Source: Sphingomonas sp. BK580 (GTDB lineage Bacteria > Pseudomonadota > Alphaproteobacteria > Sphingomonadales > Sphingomonadaceae). From it: DNA of 64,000 nucleotides. The position numbers were made by a program, and so were the translations under genes. A model generated the notes under the pieces. The model was not told the DNA's origin. It made no database searches and saw only the letters and a list, made by a program, of their open reading frames with translations. The stretch covers positions 1 through 64,000 of the forward strand of contig NZ_JACIAY010000017.1 of assembly GCF_014194975.1 (NCBI RefSeq), given 5' to 3'. Of the stretch, positions 25,454-34,587 are shown piece after piece; position 1 is the first letter of the stretch, and each line of letters starts with the position of its first letter.

Positions 25454-25992
25454 CGCATCCGGCTCGCCGCAGCGATCCTCGGACTTGGCGTGCCCTTCAC
25501 GACGTCCCCCACCCAGATATCACGGGAACACCGTACCTGATCGCCACCCGTCGTCAACAAAGATCATATTTAATTGAGCGGCGCCCGTCGCGCTTCCCGT
25601 GATCCGTGCTGCCCGCAGCGGTCTCGTCGATATGCAGGGAGCCACGAACGCCGCGGCCCGTGGCCGAGCGGGCCGATTATAGCATACTTGGGACCGGGAC
25701 GGAGCGGTTCGCCGAACGATCCGTCGTCCGGCTCCTACCCATGGAGACGATGACCGCTCGTGTCAGCTCGACCAGGGCCATCCGTCGTTCCGACGGACCG
25801 CACACTGGCGCATCGACCATGCACGCACACACGCGCGATCAGTCGATCGCTCGACGTTACAATGACTAACTTGATGAAGATCAAGGAGGAAATTTGGCGA
25901 GCCGTGCGCGTTACCTCGGCTGCACGAGCATACCGTCTCTGCTGCCTTGATCTCCAACCGAGTGCCTCGCGCGTGACAAAGGAGCCGTTTTC
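25454..25992. other. Divergent intergenic region (dgoD / HWE kinase)
   Basis: About 540 bases. Besides the operator-like sites it holds a possible leader peptide: AAGGAGG at 25884-25890, TTG at 25894 and a stop at 25948-25950, giving 18 residues (MASRARYLGCTSIPSLLP). A second strong ribosome binding site, AAAGGAG at 25978-25984, stands before an in-frame CTG at 25993 of the kinase gene. Other open frames here have no steady codon bias and I do not call them. Confidence 0.4.
25559..25571 (-). promoter_or_regulatory. Operator-like site D upstream of dgoD
   Basis: On the minus strand it reads AAATATGATCTTT, matching the core of sites A and C. It lies about 105 bases before the dgoD start in a locally AT-rich patch. 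A second, looser copy, AAGTATGCTATAAT, is at 25676-25689. Confidence 0.45.
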
Positions 25993-26040
25993 CTGACGAG
26001 CCTTTCGCGGCCGACCTCGATCCCCGACGCGACGTCGGAC

Positions 26041-27900
26041 GTGGATCCGACGAGCCAGGGTTCTGCGAACCGACTCAACGTTCTCGCGGCGTGCAGCGCG
26101 TTCACGTCCCTGCTGATCGGCGTCGTCGTGATGCTCGGCTGGATGCTGGGGGACACGGCTCTCACGCAGTTCTTCACTCCGCGCAGCGCGATGCAGCCCC
26201 TCACCGCGGCCAGCGCCATTCTTCTCGGGGCGAGCGTCCTGAGCGCCAACGCCCGACGCATCCGGCTCGCCGCAGCGACCGCGCTGCTCGCCGCCGCCAT
26301 CGCCGCGCAGTCGCTGGCGGAGCACGTCCTCCACCTCGATTTCGGCACCGATCTGCTGCTGTTCCCGCGCGCGGTCGCCGCCCAGCCGGTCCGTTACGCT
26401 TATCCCGGCCGCATGGCCGAGCCGACCGCGGCGTCGTTCCTGCTCATCGCGGTGGCAGTGCTGCTCGCCTTCCGCCGCGGACGGCGCGCGAGCCTGATAC
26501 TCACCGCCTGCGCCACCGCGGTGCTGATGCTGGTGACGGTCGCGCTGTTGAGTCACCTGTACGCGGTCGCGCCGCTCAACGGGGTCCTGGGCTTCACGCA
26601 GGTCGCCGTGCCGACCGCACTCGCGCTGGGAGCGGGCGCGGTCGGCACGCTCGCGCTGCGGCCGAACGCCGGGTGGCTCGGCCTGCTGGTCGGGAGCAGC
26701 GTCGCGGCGACCGCCGCGCGCTGGCTGGTACCGACCGTCGCGATCGTGCCCGCGGGTGTAGGTTGGCTGGCCTCACGCGGCTCGGACGTCGGCCTGTACC
26801 CAGTCGACTTCCGGCTCGCCTTCACGACGGCCCTGACCGTGATCTTGCTCGTCGCGCTCGCCCTGTGGGGCACGAGGCAGCTCGACAAGCTGCTGACCGT
26901 GCGCCGCGCCACCGAGGCGCTGCGTGAGAGCGAGGCGACCTTGCGCGCCTTCTTCGAGACGGAGGGGTTGCTCGCCTCGATCGTCGAGCTGCGCGGCGAC
27001 GATGCGCGGTACCTCACCGCGAACCGCGCACTGTCTCGGCTGTACGGACACGAGGACGTCAGCGGCCTCAGCATCCGCGACGTGCAACCGCCGGAGACGG
27101 CCGCGGCTTTTCTCCAGCGGCTGACGATATCACGAGGAAGCGGCGTTCCCACCAGCCTGGAGCGATCGATCGACGCTGCCGGCGGCGTACGGTGGTTCAC
27201 CGTGACGATCAGCCCGATCGCTGGCAGCCCGCCCGACGCCCCGCGCTTCGCCACCGCCGCGCTCGACATCACCGACCGGAAGCGCGCCGAGTCGCAGCAG
27301 CAACTGCTGCTCCTCGAGCTCAATCACCGCGTCAAGAACACGCTCGCCGTCGTGCAGAGCCTGGCGCAGCAGACGTTTCGCGGCGACCAAGCCTCGCCCG
27401 CCGCGCGACGCGCGTTCGACGCGCGCCTGGCCGCGGTGGCGGCGGCGCATCACCAGCTCGTGCGCCAGGACTGGCGCGCGGCGTCGATCAACGTGCTGGT
27501 CGCCGACGTGGTCGGCCCAGGATGCGGCGCCAATGCCGAGCGCTTCGATATCGCCGGCCCGGACGTCATGCTGCCGCCGCGCACCGCGGTGTCACTCGCG
27601 CTCGCGCTGCATGAGCTGTGCACCAACGCGGTGAAGTACGGCGCGCTGTCGAACGACACGGGCCGGGTCGACGTAAGCTGGACGCTCGTCGGCGCGAGCC
27701 CGGACCGGCTCCGGCTGATCTGGCAGGAGAGCGGGGGGCCGCCGGTCACGGTGCCTTCAGCCCGCGGCTTCGGCTCACGCCTGATCGAGCGGGCTCTCGC
27801 CGCCGAGCTCGAGGCGCCCGTGGAGCTGAGCTTCCAGCCCGACGGCGTGCGCTGCGTCATCGAGACGATCTTCGCGGACGCGGCGGTGAGCGAGTCCTGA
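26041..27900 (+). CDS. Membrane-bound HWE-family sensor histidine kinase with PAS domain
   Basis: A 619-residue sensor kinase. An N-terminal membrane region of about eight hydrophobic segments (about 12-280) is followed by a PAS-type domain (about 290-412) and a HWE kinase core. The core has the phospho-acceptor His 429 in LELNHRVKNTLAVVQS, the N-box ELCTNAVKYGAL, the WQE signature in LRLIWQESGG and the G-box GFGSRLIE. HWE kinases are common in alphaproteobacteria, often in general stress or light responses. No response regulator is adjacent. The GTG at 26041 lacks a ribosome binding site. An in-frame CTG at 25993 sits eight bases after AAAGGAG and may be the true start. Confidence 0.9.
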   Translation: MDPTSQGSANRLNVLAACSAFTSLLIGVVVMLGWMLGDTALTQFFTPRSAMQPLTAASAILLGASVLSANARRIRLAAATALLAAAIAAQSLAEHVLHLDFGTDLLLFPRAVAAQPVRYAYPGRMAEPTAASFLLIAVAVLLAFRRGRRASLILTACATAVLMLVTVALLSHLYAVAPLNGVLGFTQVAVPTALALGAGAVGTLALRPNAGWLGLLVGSSVAATAARWLVPTVAIVPAGVGWLASRGSDVGLYPVDFRLAFTTALTVILLVALALWGTRQLDKLLTVRRATEALRESEATLRAFFETEGLLASIVELRGDDARYLTANRALSRLYGHEDVSGLSIRDVQPPETAAAFLQRLTISRGSGVPTSLERSIDAAGGVRWFTVTISPIAGSPPDAPRFATAALDITDRKRAESQQQLLLLELNHRVKNTLAVVQSLAQQTFRGDQASPAARRAFDARLAAVAAAHHQLVRQDWRAASINVLVADVVGPGCGANAERFDIAGPDVMLPPRTAVSLALALHELCTNAVKYGALSNDTGRVDVSWTLVGASPDRLRLIWQESGGPPVTVPSARGFGSRLIERALAAELEAPVELSFQPDGVRCVIETIFADAAVSES

Positions 27901-27921
27901 GAAGCCGGCCGGGCAGCCACG

Positions 27922-27955
27922 CGCCAGCAGGGCCGTGCGCCGCTGCCTGCTGGCG
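27922..27955. terminator. Hairpin between convergent genes
   Basis: CGCCAGCAGG (27922-27931) pairs perfectly with CCTGCTGGCG (27946-27955) around a 14-base loop. It lies between the kinase stop and the convergent SMR exporter stop, where a bidirectional terminator is expected. There is no T-run. Confidence 0.5.
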
Positions 27956-27996
27956 GTGCCGATCGCCCGCTCGCGTGCCCTCGCCGGCGCCGCCGC

Positions 27997-28347
27997 TCAG
28001 TGCCGTGCGCCCGAGAACAGGTTGATCACCACCGTGCCCGCCAGGATCAGAGCGATGCCGAGCAGCGCCGCCGCGTCGAGCCGCTGGCGGTACACGACGA
28101 AGCCGACGAGCGAGATCACCACGATGCCGATGCCAGACCAGACGGCGTAGGCGATGCCCATCGGGATAACGCGAAGTGCGAGGGACAGACAGTAGAAGGC
28201 CGCGACATAGCCCAGCACCACCACGACGGAAGGCAGCGGGCGGGTGAAACCAGCGGCCGCCTTGAGCGCCGAGGTGGCGATGATCTCGAACCCGATCGCT
28301 CCCGCAAGATACAACCAATGCAACTGCAGCGCTCCTGCCCCTCTCAT
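27997..28347 (-). CDS. SMR-family small multidrug exporter (EmrE-like)
   Basis: A 116-residue inner-membrane protein with four hydrophobic helices. It carries the signature of small multidrug resistance proteins: the essential Glu (residue 21) in IGFEIIATSALKAAAGFTR, then LALRVIPMGIAYAVWSGIGI and the last helix GIALILAGTVVINLFSG. Such dimers exchange protons for cationic drugs or quaternary ammonium compounds. EmrE-type rather than Gdx-type is suggested by the AIGFEIIAT and AYAVWSG sequences. It seems to be transcribed alone. Confidence 0.92.
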   Translation of the reverse strand: MRGAGALQLHWLYLAGAIGFEIIATSALKAAAGFTRPLPSVVVVLGYVAAFYCLSLALRVIPMGIAYAVWSGIGIVVISLVGFVVYRQRLDAAALLGIALILAGTVVINLFSGARH

Positions 28348-28387
28348 CGCGACGAGAGCAGTTCAGTGCCGTCTCGTCGCCCTTCGC

Positions 28388-28645
28388 TCACCCAGCCCAG
28401 GGACCTAGAAGGTGATATCCGAGCCGTCGTCGTTGTCCGACGTTCGTCTGGGCGGAAACGCCGATGCCCGGCTCGCGCGCCTCCCGCCATCTCCTTCGGC
28501 TTTCCCGACAGCACCCGGTTCCGGGGATCGGGCCCGCGCTCACCGCCATCACCGCCCTGTTGCCGTCGAACAGCATCACCGCCGCCGGATTTCCCGTGAA
28601 CCGGCGAGCGGCGAACGCGTCGACTTGGAACAGGCGGGCTCGCAT
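28388..28645 (-). pseudogene. 5' remnant of a PhzF-family isomerase gene
   Basis: The first 29 residues (ending GNPAAVMLFDG, with LFQVDAFAARRFTGNPAAV) match the N-terminus of PhzF/YddE epimerase-like proteins, which are normally 260-300 residues. After that the match stops at once and the frame ends after 85 residues with unusual composition. No other part of a PhzF protein is seen before the exporter gene starts at 28347, so this is a truncated relic. Confidence 0.55.
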
Positions 28646-29112
28646 CGCTCCAAGCTAGCGGGCGGTCGGCGGCGCTTCCAGCGTGTTCGCTCCAGGCTCG
28701 CTCGCTCGTCCATCTCGCCACATCCGCCATCGCCCGCCGGGGCCATCGGGATGACGTCAGCGCGGAGGCGCGCGGTGGAAGCGCGCGCGAGCTTCGTCCG
28801 ATGCTCGAGCACGACCGCCTGCACCGCACCGTCGCACCGTGCCCCGCCGACGCGAGTCCGCTCCTGACCACGTCTCGCGAACCTTCGGTGAGAACGAACT
28901 GCGCGGCCGATCGCACCTCGCCAGCGGCAAGTGTGCGATCGATACCTGGCGAGCGACGAGCGACCAGGGCCGCGACCAACCCGCGGCATCGCCGGCGATT
29001 GTCACGGTTCCGTAGCGCCCTCGTCATCGAAGCGACCCGAACCCTGCCTAGGCGGGACGCCAACGGACGCCGCTCGAGCGGCGACACCCTGACATCGACA
29101 GGTAGGACCCAG
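28646..29112. other. Intergenic stretch before a TBDR, no gene seen
   Basis: About 470 bases. Frames are open on both strands but are Arg/Ser/Pro-rich, without family match or codon bias. This includes the upstream extension (from 28801) of the frame that encodes the receptor at 29113. The region may be decayed coding DNA linked to the phzF remnant. Confidence 0.5.
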
Positions 29113-31416
29113 ATGGTTCCGAAGATCCTTCTTCTCGCCTCGGCGAGCGCCGTGATGGTCATCTCCGCGACCGCCTCGGCGCAGACGATCGCTCCCGCTG
29201 GCACTGTCGGGGACGGCGGGGGGGCGCGGGCTGCGGACGTCGAGGACGAGATCGTCGTCTACGGCAACGGCGAGGTGCGTCAGGAGCAGACGGTATCGCG
29301 CAAGGCGATCGAGATCCTCCCGCCAGGTAGTTCGCCGCTGAAGGCGGTCGCGCGCCTGCCCGGCGTCGCGCTGCAGAGCTCGGACCCGTTCGGCAGCTAC
29401 GAGCTCGGCACGCGCCTCTCGGTGCGCGGCTTCAACCAGAGCCAGATGGGCTACACGCTCGACGGCGTCCCGCTCGGCGACATGTTCTACAACGGCCACA
29501 ACGGCCTGCACGTCAGCCGCGCGATCGCGGCCGAGAACATCGCGCGGGTCGACGTGTCACAGGGGGCGGGATCGCTCGGCATCGCCTCGACCAGCAATCT
29601 CGGTGGCAACCTGGAGTTCGTGTCGCGCGCCCCGTCAGAGGTGCCGAGCGGTGAGGTGGCGCTGACGTACGGCATGTACGACACCGTCCATCTCTACGGT
29701 CGGCTCGACAGCGGCGAGCTGCCTACCGGCACGAGGCTGTCGGTCTCCGGCGTGGTCCACGACGCCGGCAAGTGGAAGGGCTTCGGCAATCAATCCGACA
29801 CGAAGGTGAACGGCAAGATCGTCCAGGCGATCGGCACCGCCACGCTGACCGGCTGGCTCAACTACTCGCTCCACAAGGAGCGCAACTATGCCGATCTGTC
29901 GCCGGCGACCCTCGATCGCGTCGGTTACGATCTCGATTTCCTCCGCCCCGACTATGCCACCGCCATCCTTCTCTCGCAGATCAGCGCGAACCAGACGGCG
30001 CGCGCGGCGAACCGGGCGCTGCCCTTCCCGACGGCGGGTACGGCCTTCCCCTCGCCCTACAGCAACGTCAACGACACCTATTACGACAGCGGCGGCATCC
30101 GTCGCGACTGGCTCGGCGCCCTGACCCTCGACGTGCCGGTCTCCGCCTGGCTCGACGCGACGGCGACCTATTACCACCACTACGACAAGGGCAGCGGCGG
30201 CATCTACACGCCCGCGGTGTTCTCGCCCGATGGCTTCCCCCTCTCCGTTCGCACCACGGAATACGGGATCAAGCGCGACGGCGGCATCGCGAAGGCGACC
30301 GCGCGGCTGGGCGCGCACACGATCCAGCTCGGCTTCTGGCACGAGGACAATCGCGCGAGCACCGATCGCAACTATTACGCGGCGAGCCTCACGAACCGTC
30401 CCGACGTGACCGCCTTCCTCACGGCGGCGTTCAGGAGCGACTTCCTCACCGATCTCACGACCGTGACGAACCAGTATTTCGTGAGCGACAGCTGGCAGGT
30501 TCTCGACGCACTGACCGTCGCCGGCGGGTTCAAGGGCACGCGCGTGGCCAACGGCATCACGACGACCTTCGGCACGCCGTTCATCAACGGACGGATCGCC
30601 GCCAAGGACTGGTTCCAGCCGCAGGTCGGCGCGACCTACCGGATCGGCCGGCAGGAGCTCTTCGCCAATTACGCCGAGAACATGCGCGCCTTCATCAGCT
30701 CGTTCCGCGGGCCGTTCGGTACGACCCAGGCGGGCTTCGAGGCGATCCGCGACACGCTGAAGCCGGAGACGTCGCGCACGATCGAGGGCGGGTGGCGCTT
30801 CGACCTGGGCCGGCTGTGCGGCGTGGTGGCCGGCTACGACGTCACGTTCAGGAACCGGCTGCTCGCCGCCTTCAGCGGCGCGAACATCCTGGGCAATCCC
30901 AGCATCCTGCAGAACGTGGGCAGCGTGACGAGCCGCGGCGTCGAGGTGGGCGCGACCTATCAGGTGGCGCGGCCGCTCGCGCTGATCGCCTCCTATTCGT
31001 ACAACGACAGCACGTACGACGACGACACGATCAACGGCACCGCCTTCGTGGCGACCAAGGGCGTCCGTACGGTGGACACGCCGGCGCACCTGGCCAAGGG
31101 CGAGATCAACTACGACGACGGTGCGGTCTTCGGCAACGTCGCCGGCGCCTATACCTCGCGACGCAACGTCACCTATACCGGCGACGTCACCGTGGGAGGC
31201 TACACGCTGTTCGACGCGGCGATCGGCTACCGCTTCCCGGCCAACAGCACCTTCGGCGGGGTCGAGATCCAGGTGAACGCCGTCAACCTGACGGACGAGC
31301 GCTACATCGCCGCGCTCGGGTCGGGGCAGTTCTTCAACACGGCGGCGTCGCTCAACAACACGCTGCAGGCTGGTTCGCCGCGGCAGGTCTTCGGAACGGT
31401 CCGACGACGCTTCTGA
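29113..31416 (+). CDS. TonB-dependent receptor paired with alkaline phosphatase
   Basis: A 767-residue receptor. A signal peptide ends near residue 22 (ATASAQ). A TonB-box-like DEIVVYGNG follows, then a plug with LSVRGFNQSQMGYTLDGVPLG and a barrel ending QVFGTVRRRF. The frame is open to 28801, but the ATG at 29113 begins the signal peptide directly. It is followed after 161 bases by phoA in the same direction. A role in taking up phosphate esters, or the products of PhoA, is inference from this pairing. It belongs to a different receptor branch from those at 6317 and 16433, without the FPDxNIAES plug motif. Confidence 0.9.
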   Translation: MVPKILLLASASAVMVISATASAQTIAPAGTVGDGGGARAADVEDEIVVYGNGEVRQEQTVSRKAIEILPPGSSPLKAVARLPGVALQSSDPFGSYELGTRLSVRGFNQSQMGYTLDGVPLGDMFYNGHNGLHVSRAIAAENIARVDVSQGAGSLGIASTSNLGGNLEFVSRAPSEVPSGEVALTYGMYDTVHLYGRLDSGELPTGTRLSVSGVVHDAGKWKGFGNQSDTKVNGKIVQAIGTATLTGWLNYSLHKERNYADLSPATLDRVGYDLDFLRPDYATAILLSQISANQTARAANRALPFPTAGTAFPSPYSNVNDTYYDSGGIRRDWLGALTLDVPVSAWLDATATYYHHYDKGSGGIYTPAVFSPDGFPLSVRTTEYGIKRDGGIAKATARLGAHTIQLGFWHEDNRASTDRNYYAASLTNRPDVTAFLTAAFRSDFLTDLTTVTNQYFVSDSWQVLDALTVAGGFKGTRVANGITTTFGTPFINGRIAAKDWFQPQVGATYRIGRQELFANYAENMRAFISSFRGPFGTTQAGFEAIRDTLKPETSRTIEGGWRFDLGRLCGVVAGYDVTFRNRLLAAFSGANILGNPSILQNVGSVTSRGVEVGATYQVARPLALIASYSYNDSTYDDDTINGTAFVATKGVRTVDTPAHLAKGEINYDDGAVFGNVAGAYTSRRNVTYTGDVTVGGYTLFDAAIGYRFPANSTFGGVEIQVNAVNLTDERYIAALGSGQFFNTAASLNNTLQAGSPRQVFGTVRRRF

Positions 31417-31577
31417 CCTGGACTGCTCAGACGATCGCACTTGCGATCGGCCGCCTGCCCCTGTCAGACCGCCCGTGCCGATGCTCGCCGGGATCGCAGA
31501 GGATCCGCGCCCAGCTCTGACACCGCACCGGTCGTGATGATCTCGCAAGAAACGCCATGATTCTCAGGAGAAACACC

Positions 31578-32984
31578 ATGTTCCCGCGTCTCGCTCTGGC
31601 CGCGCTGCTCGCCGGCACCGTTCAGCCGGTATTGGCGCAGCGCGCCGTGCCCGACCTGTCGCGCGCCGCCGCGGGTGACCTCAGCCAGCCCGGCGGCGCG
31701 CGGCGGCTGCGCGGCGACATGCGCGCCGCCTATCGCGCGCTCGCCTCGGACGGTGAGGTGCGCAACGTCATCCTGCTGATCGGCGACGGCATGGGCGATT
31801 CAGAGATCACGCTGGCGCGCGACTATGCCGAGGGCGCGGGCGGCTATTTCAAGGGCATCGACGCGCTGCCCTTCACCGGCCAGTACACCCATTACTCGCT
31901 CGATCGCGCCACGGGGAAACCGAACTACGTGACCGACAGCGCCGCCTCCGCGACCGCCTGGGCGTCAGGCGTGAAGAGCTACAACGGCGCGATCGGGGTC
32001 GACATCCGCGGCCTTCCCCATGCGACGTTGCTCGAGCGCGCCAAGGCCGCCGGGATCGCCACCGGCGACGTCTCCACCGCCGCGATCCAGGACGCCACGC
32101 CGGGCGCCCAGCTCGCGCATGTCGTCCAGCGCAGCTGCTTCGCGCCGGAGGAGACGAGCCGGACCTGTCCGCAGAACGCCTTGGAGCAGGGCGGCGCCGG
32201 GTCGATCACCGAGCAGCTGCTCGCGACCCGCGCCGATCTGGTGCTGGGCGGCGGCGCCGAGAGCTTCGCCGAGACCGCGCGGGCCGGTGCGTACAAGGGC
32301 CGGACGCTCCTCGATCAGGCGCGCGCGCGCGGCTATCGCATCGTCCGCACCGCCGCCGAGCTGGACGCGGTGCGCCGAGCCGATGCGCGACAGCCGCTCC
32401 TCGGGTTGTTCGCGGAGGGCAACATGCCGGTGCGCTGGACCGGGCCGCGCGCCACCCACCACGGCAATATCGACCGGCCGCCCGCCACCTGCCAGCCCAA
32501 TGCCGAGCGCACCGCCGCGACGCCGACGCTGGCAGCGATGACGAAGAAGGCGATCGCGCTGCTGCGCGGCCGGCCCAAGGGCTTCTTCCTCCAGGTCGAG
32601 GGCGCCTCGATCGACAAGCAGGACCATGCCGCCGACCCGTGCGGCCAGATCGGCGAGACGGTCGACCTCGACGAGGCGGTGCAGGCGGCGCTCGCCTTCG
32701 CCGAGGCGGACGGCCACACGTTGGTGATCGTCACCGCCGACCACGCGCACACCAGCCAGATCGTCGGCAACGGCACGCGCGCGCCCGGCCTCACCGCCGC
32801 GCTCGCCACGCGCGAGGGCGGTGTGATCACGGTCAACTACGGCACCGCGGAGGAAGGCTCGCAGGGTCACACCGGCACGCAGCTGCGCATCGCGGCTTAC
32901 GGTCCGCGCGCGGTCAACGTGAGTGGCCTGCTCGACCAGACCGACCTGCACTACATCATCCGCGACGCGCTCAAGCTGAGATGA
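31578..32984 (+). CDS. phoA: Alkaline phosphatase PhoA
   Basis: A 468-residue exported alkaline phosphatase, very close to E. coli PhoA in every active-site segment. It has the metal ligand LLIGDGMGDSEIT, the nucleophile Ser in YVTDSAASATAWASG, QDATPGAQLAHV, the second metal cluster QVEGASIDKQDHAADPCG, TADHAHTSQ and the His in QGHTGTQLRIAAYGP. It hydrolyses phosphate monoesters in the periplasm with two zinc and one magnesium ion. Paired cysteines are present as in PhoA. CAGGAG at 31565-31570 places the start at the ATG 31578 rather than at 31557. It would be expected to respond to phosphate starvation, but I could not identify a clear Pho box. Confidence 0.96.
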   Translation: MFPRLALAALLAGTVQPVLAQRAVPDLSRAAAGDLSQPGGARRLRGDMRAAYRALASDGEVRNVILLIGDGMGDSEITLARDYAEGAGGYFKGIDALPFTGQYTHYSLDRATGKPNYVTDSAASATAWASGVKSYNGAIGVDIRGLPHATLLERAKAAGIATGDVSTAAIQDATPGAQLAHVVQRSCFAPEETSRTCPQNALEQGGAGSITEQLLATRADLVLGGGAESFAETARAGAYKGRTLLDQARARGYRIVRTAAELDAVRRADARQPLLGLFAEGNMPVRWTGPRATHHGNIDRPPATCQPNAERTAATPTLAAMTKKAIALLRGRPKGFFLQVEGASIDKQDHAADPCGQIGETVDLDEAVQAALAFAEADGHTLVIVTADHAHTSQIVGNGTRAPGLTAALATREGGVITVNYGTAEEGSQGHTGTQLRIAAYGPRAVNVSGLLDQTDLHYIIRDALKLR

Positions 32985-33113
32985 GGGAACGACTATCGAG
33001 CGGCTACACCGCGCGGGCCGGCCGAACCGCTCGCCGTGAACCCGTCGCGGTGCGCGGCGCGCGTCATCATCCTGTCGCGCTAAGCTCCCTGACCTGACAT
33101 GTCGCGCTCCTAA

Positions 33114-33880
33114 CGCGCTGCGAACGCGTGCCGCTGGAGCCGCGCCGACCTGATCGACACCTACGATCGCGCGATGCGCGACGCGCCGCGCCTCCGCCTC
33201 ATCCTGCTCACGCATCTGAGCCATCGCACCGGCCTGGTTCTACCGGTGCGCGAGATCGCCGCCGTCGCCCGGGCGCGCGGCGTGGACATGATCGTCGACG
33301 CCGCGCACGGCTGGCAGCAGCTCGACTTCACCCTGCCCGACCTCGACTGCGACTTCGTCGGCCTGAACGGGCACCAGTGGCTGGGTGCGCCGCTGGAAGT
33401 CGGGATGGTCCACGTCCGCGGTACCGCGCTCGCTCGGATCGATCGCGACCCCGCGGAGGAGCTTGGCGCCGCCGGCTCACTCCGCCATCTGGTTCACACC
33501 GGCACGCTCGACGATGCCGCACGGCTGACCGTGCCCGCGGCCCTCGCGTTCCAGCGCGCGATCGGCCGACCCCGCCGCGCCGCACGGCTGCGCTGGCTGC
33601 GCGATCGCTGGGTCGCCGCGGCGCGGCGGATCGACGGCGTCGAGGTTCTCACACCGGACGACGCGACGCTGCACGGCGGCATCACCCGTTCCGGCTGCGC
33701 GGTGTCACCGACAGGAAGGGCAACATGGCGCTGGCCGCTCGACTGCTGGACCAGCACGGCATCTTCACGGTCCACCGCGACGGCCCGGCCAGGGGCGCCT
33801 GCGTCCGGGTCACGCCCGCGCTCTTCACCCAGGCGTCCGACGTCGCCGCGCTCGCGGCGGTCGCCCGGCCGGCGGGATGA
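33114..33880 (+). pseudogene. Decayed class V aminotransferase (truncated, frameshifted)
   Basis: The frame through 33174-33710 encodes the middle of a class V, isopenicillin-N-epimerase-like PLP enzyme: LILLTHLSHRTGLVLPV, DMIVDAAHGWQQ and FVGLNGHQWLGAPLEVGMVHV. The domain then continues in another frame (RLRGVTDRKGNMALAARLLD to AALAAVARPAG), so a frameshift lies near 33700. The N-terminal half is missing. The PLP lysine expected in the HKW motif is Gln (GHQW). All three defects argue for a non-functional gene. Confidence 0.8.
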
Positions 33881-34032
33881 CGACAGCCGCGCCCCGCGTC
33901 GAGTGCCACGCCCATGGCGCGCCGGCACCTTCGGGCCGATCAGCGTCGCTCACGGCGCGAGACTGTCACGGCGGCTTCACGAACGCCACATAGGCCAGGT
34001 CGCATCGTCCCCGACAACGCGCGGTGTGCAGC

Positions 34033-34587
34033 ATGGCAGGATGGCGCGACAATGCCGCTACTCTTACGCCGGTCGAGTCGTCGATCGGGCTGGAGATGCC
34101 CGACGCGGCGCTCGAACGCGCGCTGCGCGCGTTCGTGGCCGGGCGCGTGCGTCAGCCGGCCGATCGCGACGACGTCGTGCAGGAGACCTATGCGCGCCTG
34201 TTCGGCTACCAGGCGATGCGGCGGGTCGGCGACGTCAAGGCGCTGTGCTTCGCGATCGCGCGCAACCTGCTGCTCGATCACCATCGCGCGGCGCGACGCG
34301 GCGAGACGGTCGAACTGGACGAGGCGGTGGCCTGCCCGTTGCCCAGCACCGAGCGGATCGTCGCGTTCCGCCGCGCGGTCGCGGTGCTCGCCGGTGCGCT
34401 CGAGCGCATGCCGCCGCTGCGGCGCGAGATCTTCCTGCGCAAGCGAGTGGACGGCCTCACCACCGCCGAGATCGCGGATGCGCTCGAGATGAGCCTGGCC
34501 GCGGTCGAGAAGCACGTCGTTCGCGCCTTCGCCGACCTGCGCGCGGCGCTCGCGCGGCGCGGCGTCACGCTGGCGGACGGCGCGTGA
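34033..34587 (+). CDS. ECF sigma factor, FecI-like
   Basis: A 184-residue sigma-70 family factor with region 2 (DRDDVVQETYARLFGYQ and FAIARNLLLDHHRAARR) and region 4 (MPPLRREIFLRKRVDGLTTAEIADAL, then MSLAAVEKHVVRA). Its gene overlaps a fecR-type anti-sigma gene and is followed by a receptor with an STN domain, the standard FecI-FecR-FecA surface-signalling set. A GTG nine bases upstream (34024) is an alternative start. It should direct transcription of the receptor gene, and perhaps itself, when the receptor binds ligand. Confidence 0.92.
   Translation: MAGWRDNAATLTPVESSIGLEMPDAALERALRAFVAGRVRQPADRDDVVQETYARLFGYQAMRRVGDVKALCFAIARNLLLDHHRAARRGETVELDEAVACPLPSTERIVAFRRAVAVLAGALERMPPLRREIFLRKRVDGLTTAEIADALEMSLAAVEKHVVRAFADLRAALARRGVTLADGA

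Noticed and set aside
25606..25869. 87-codon plus-strand frame in the dgoD/HWE intergenic region
   Set aside because: No codon bias, no ribosome binding site and no similarity. It overlaps operator-like sequence.
25888..25912. EcfG-type general-stress promoter (GGAA-N16-CGTT) before the HWE kinase
   Set aside because: The -35 reads GGAAA rather than GGAAC and the element overlaps a strong Shine-Dalgarno sequence. Too weak to call.
28801..29112. N-terminal extension of the receptor at 29113
   Set aside because: The extension is Arg/Thr/Ser-rich without domain match, and a normal signal peptide begins at 29113.
31432..31449. Near-palindrome CGATCGCACTTGCGATCG between the TBDR and phoA as a Pho box
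   Set aside because: It does not resemble the CTGTCAT direct-repeat Pho box. At most it is a small hairpin.
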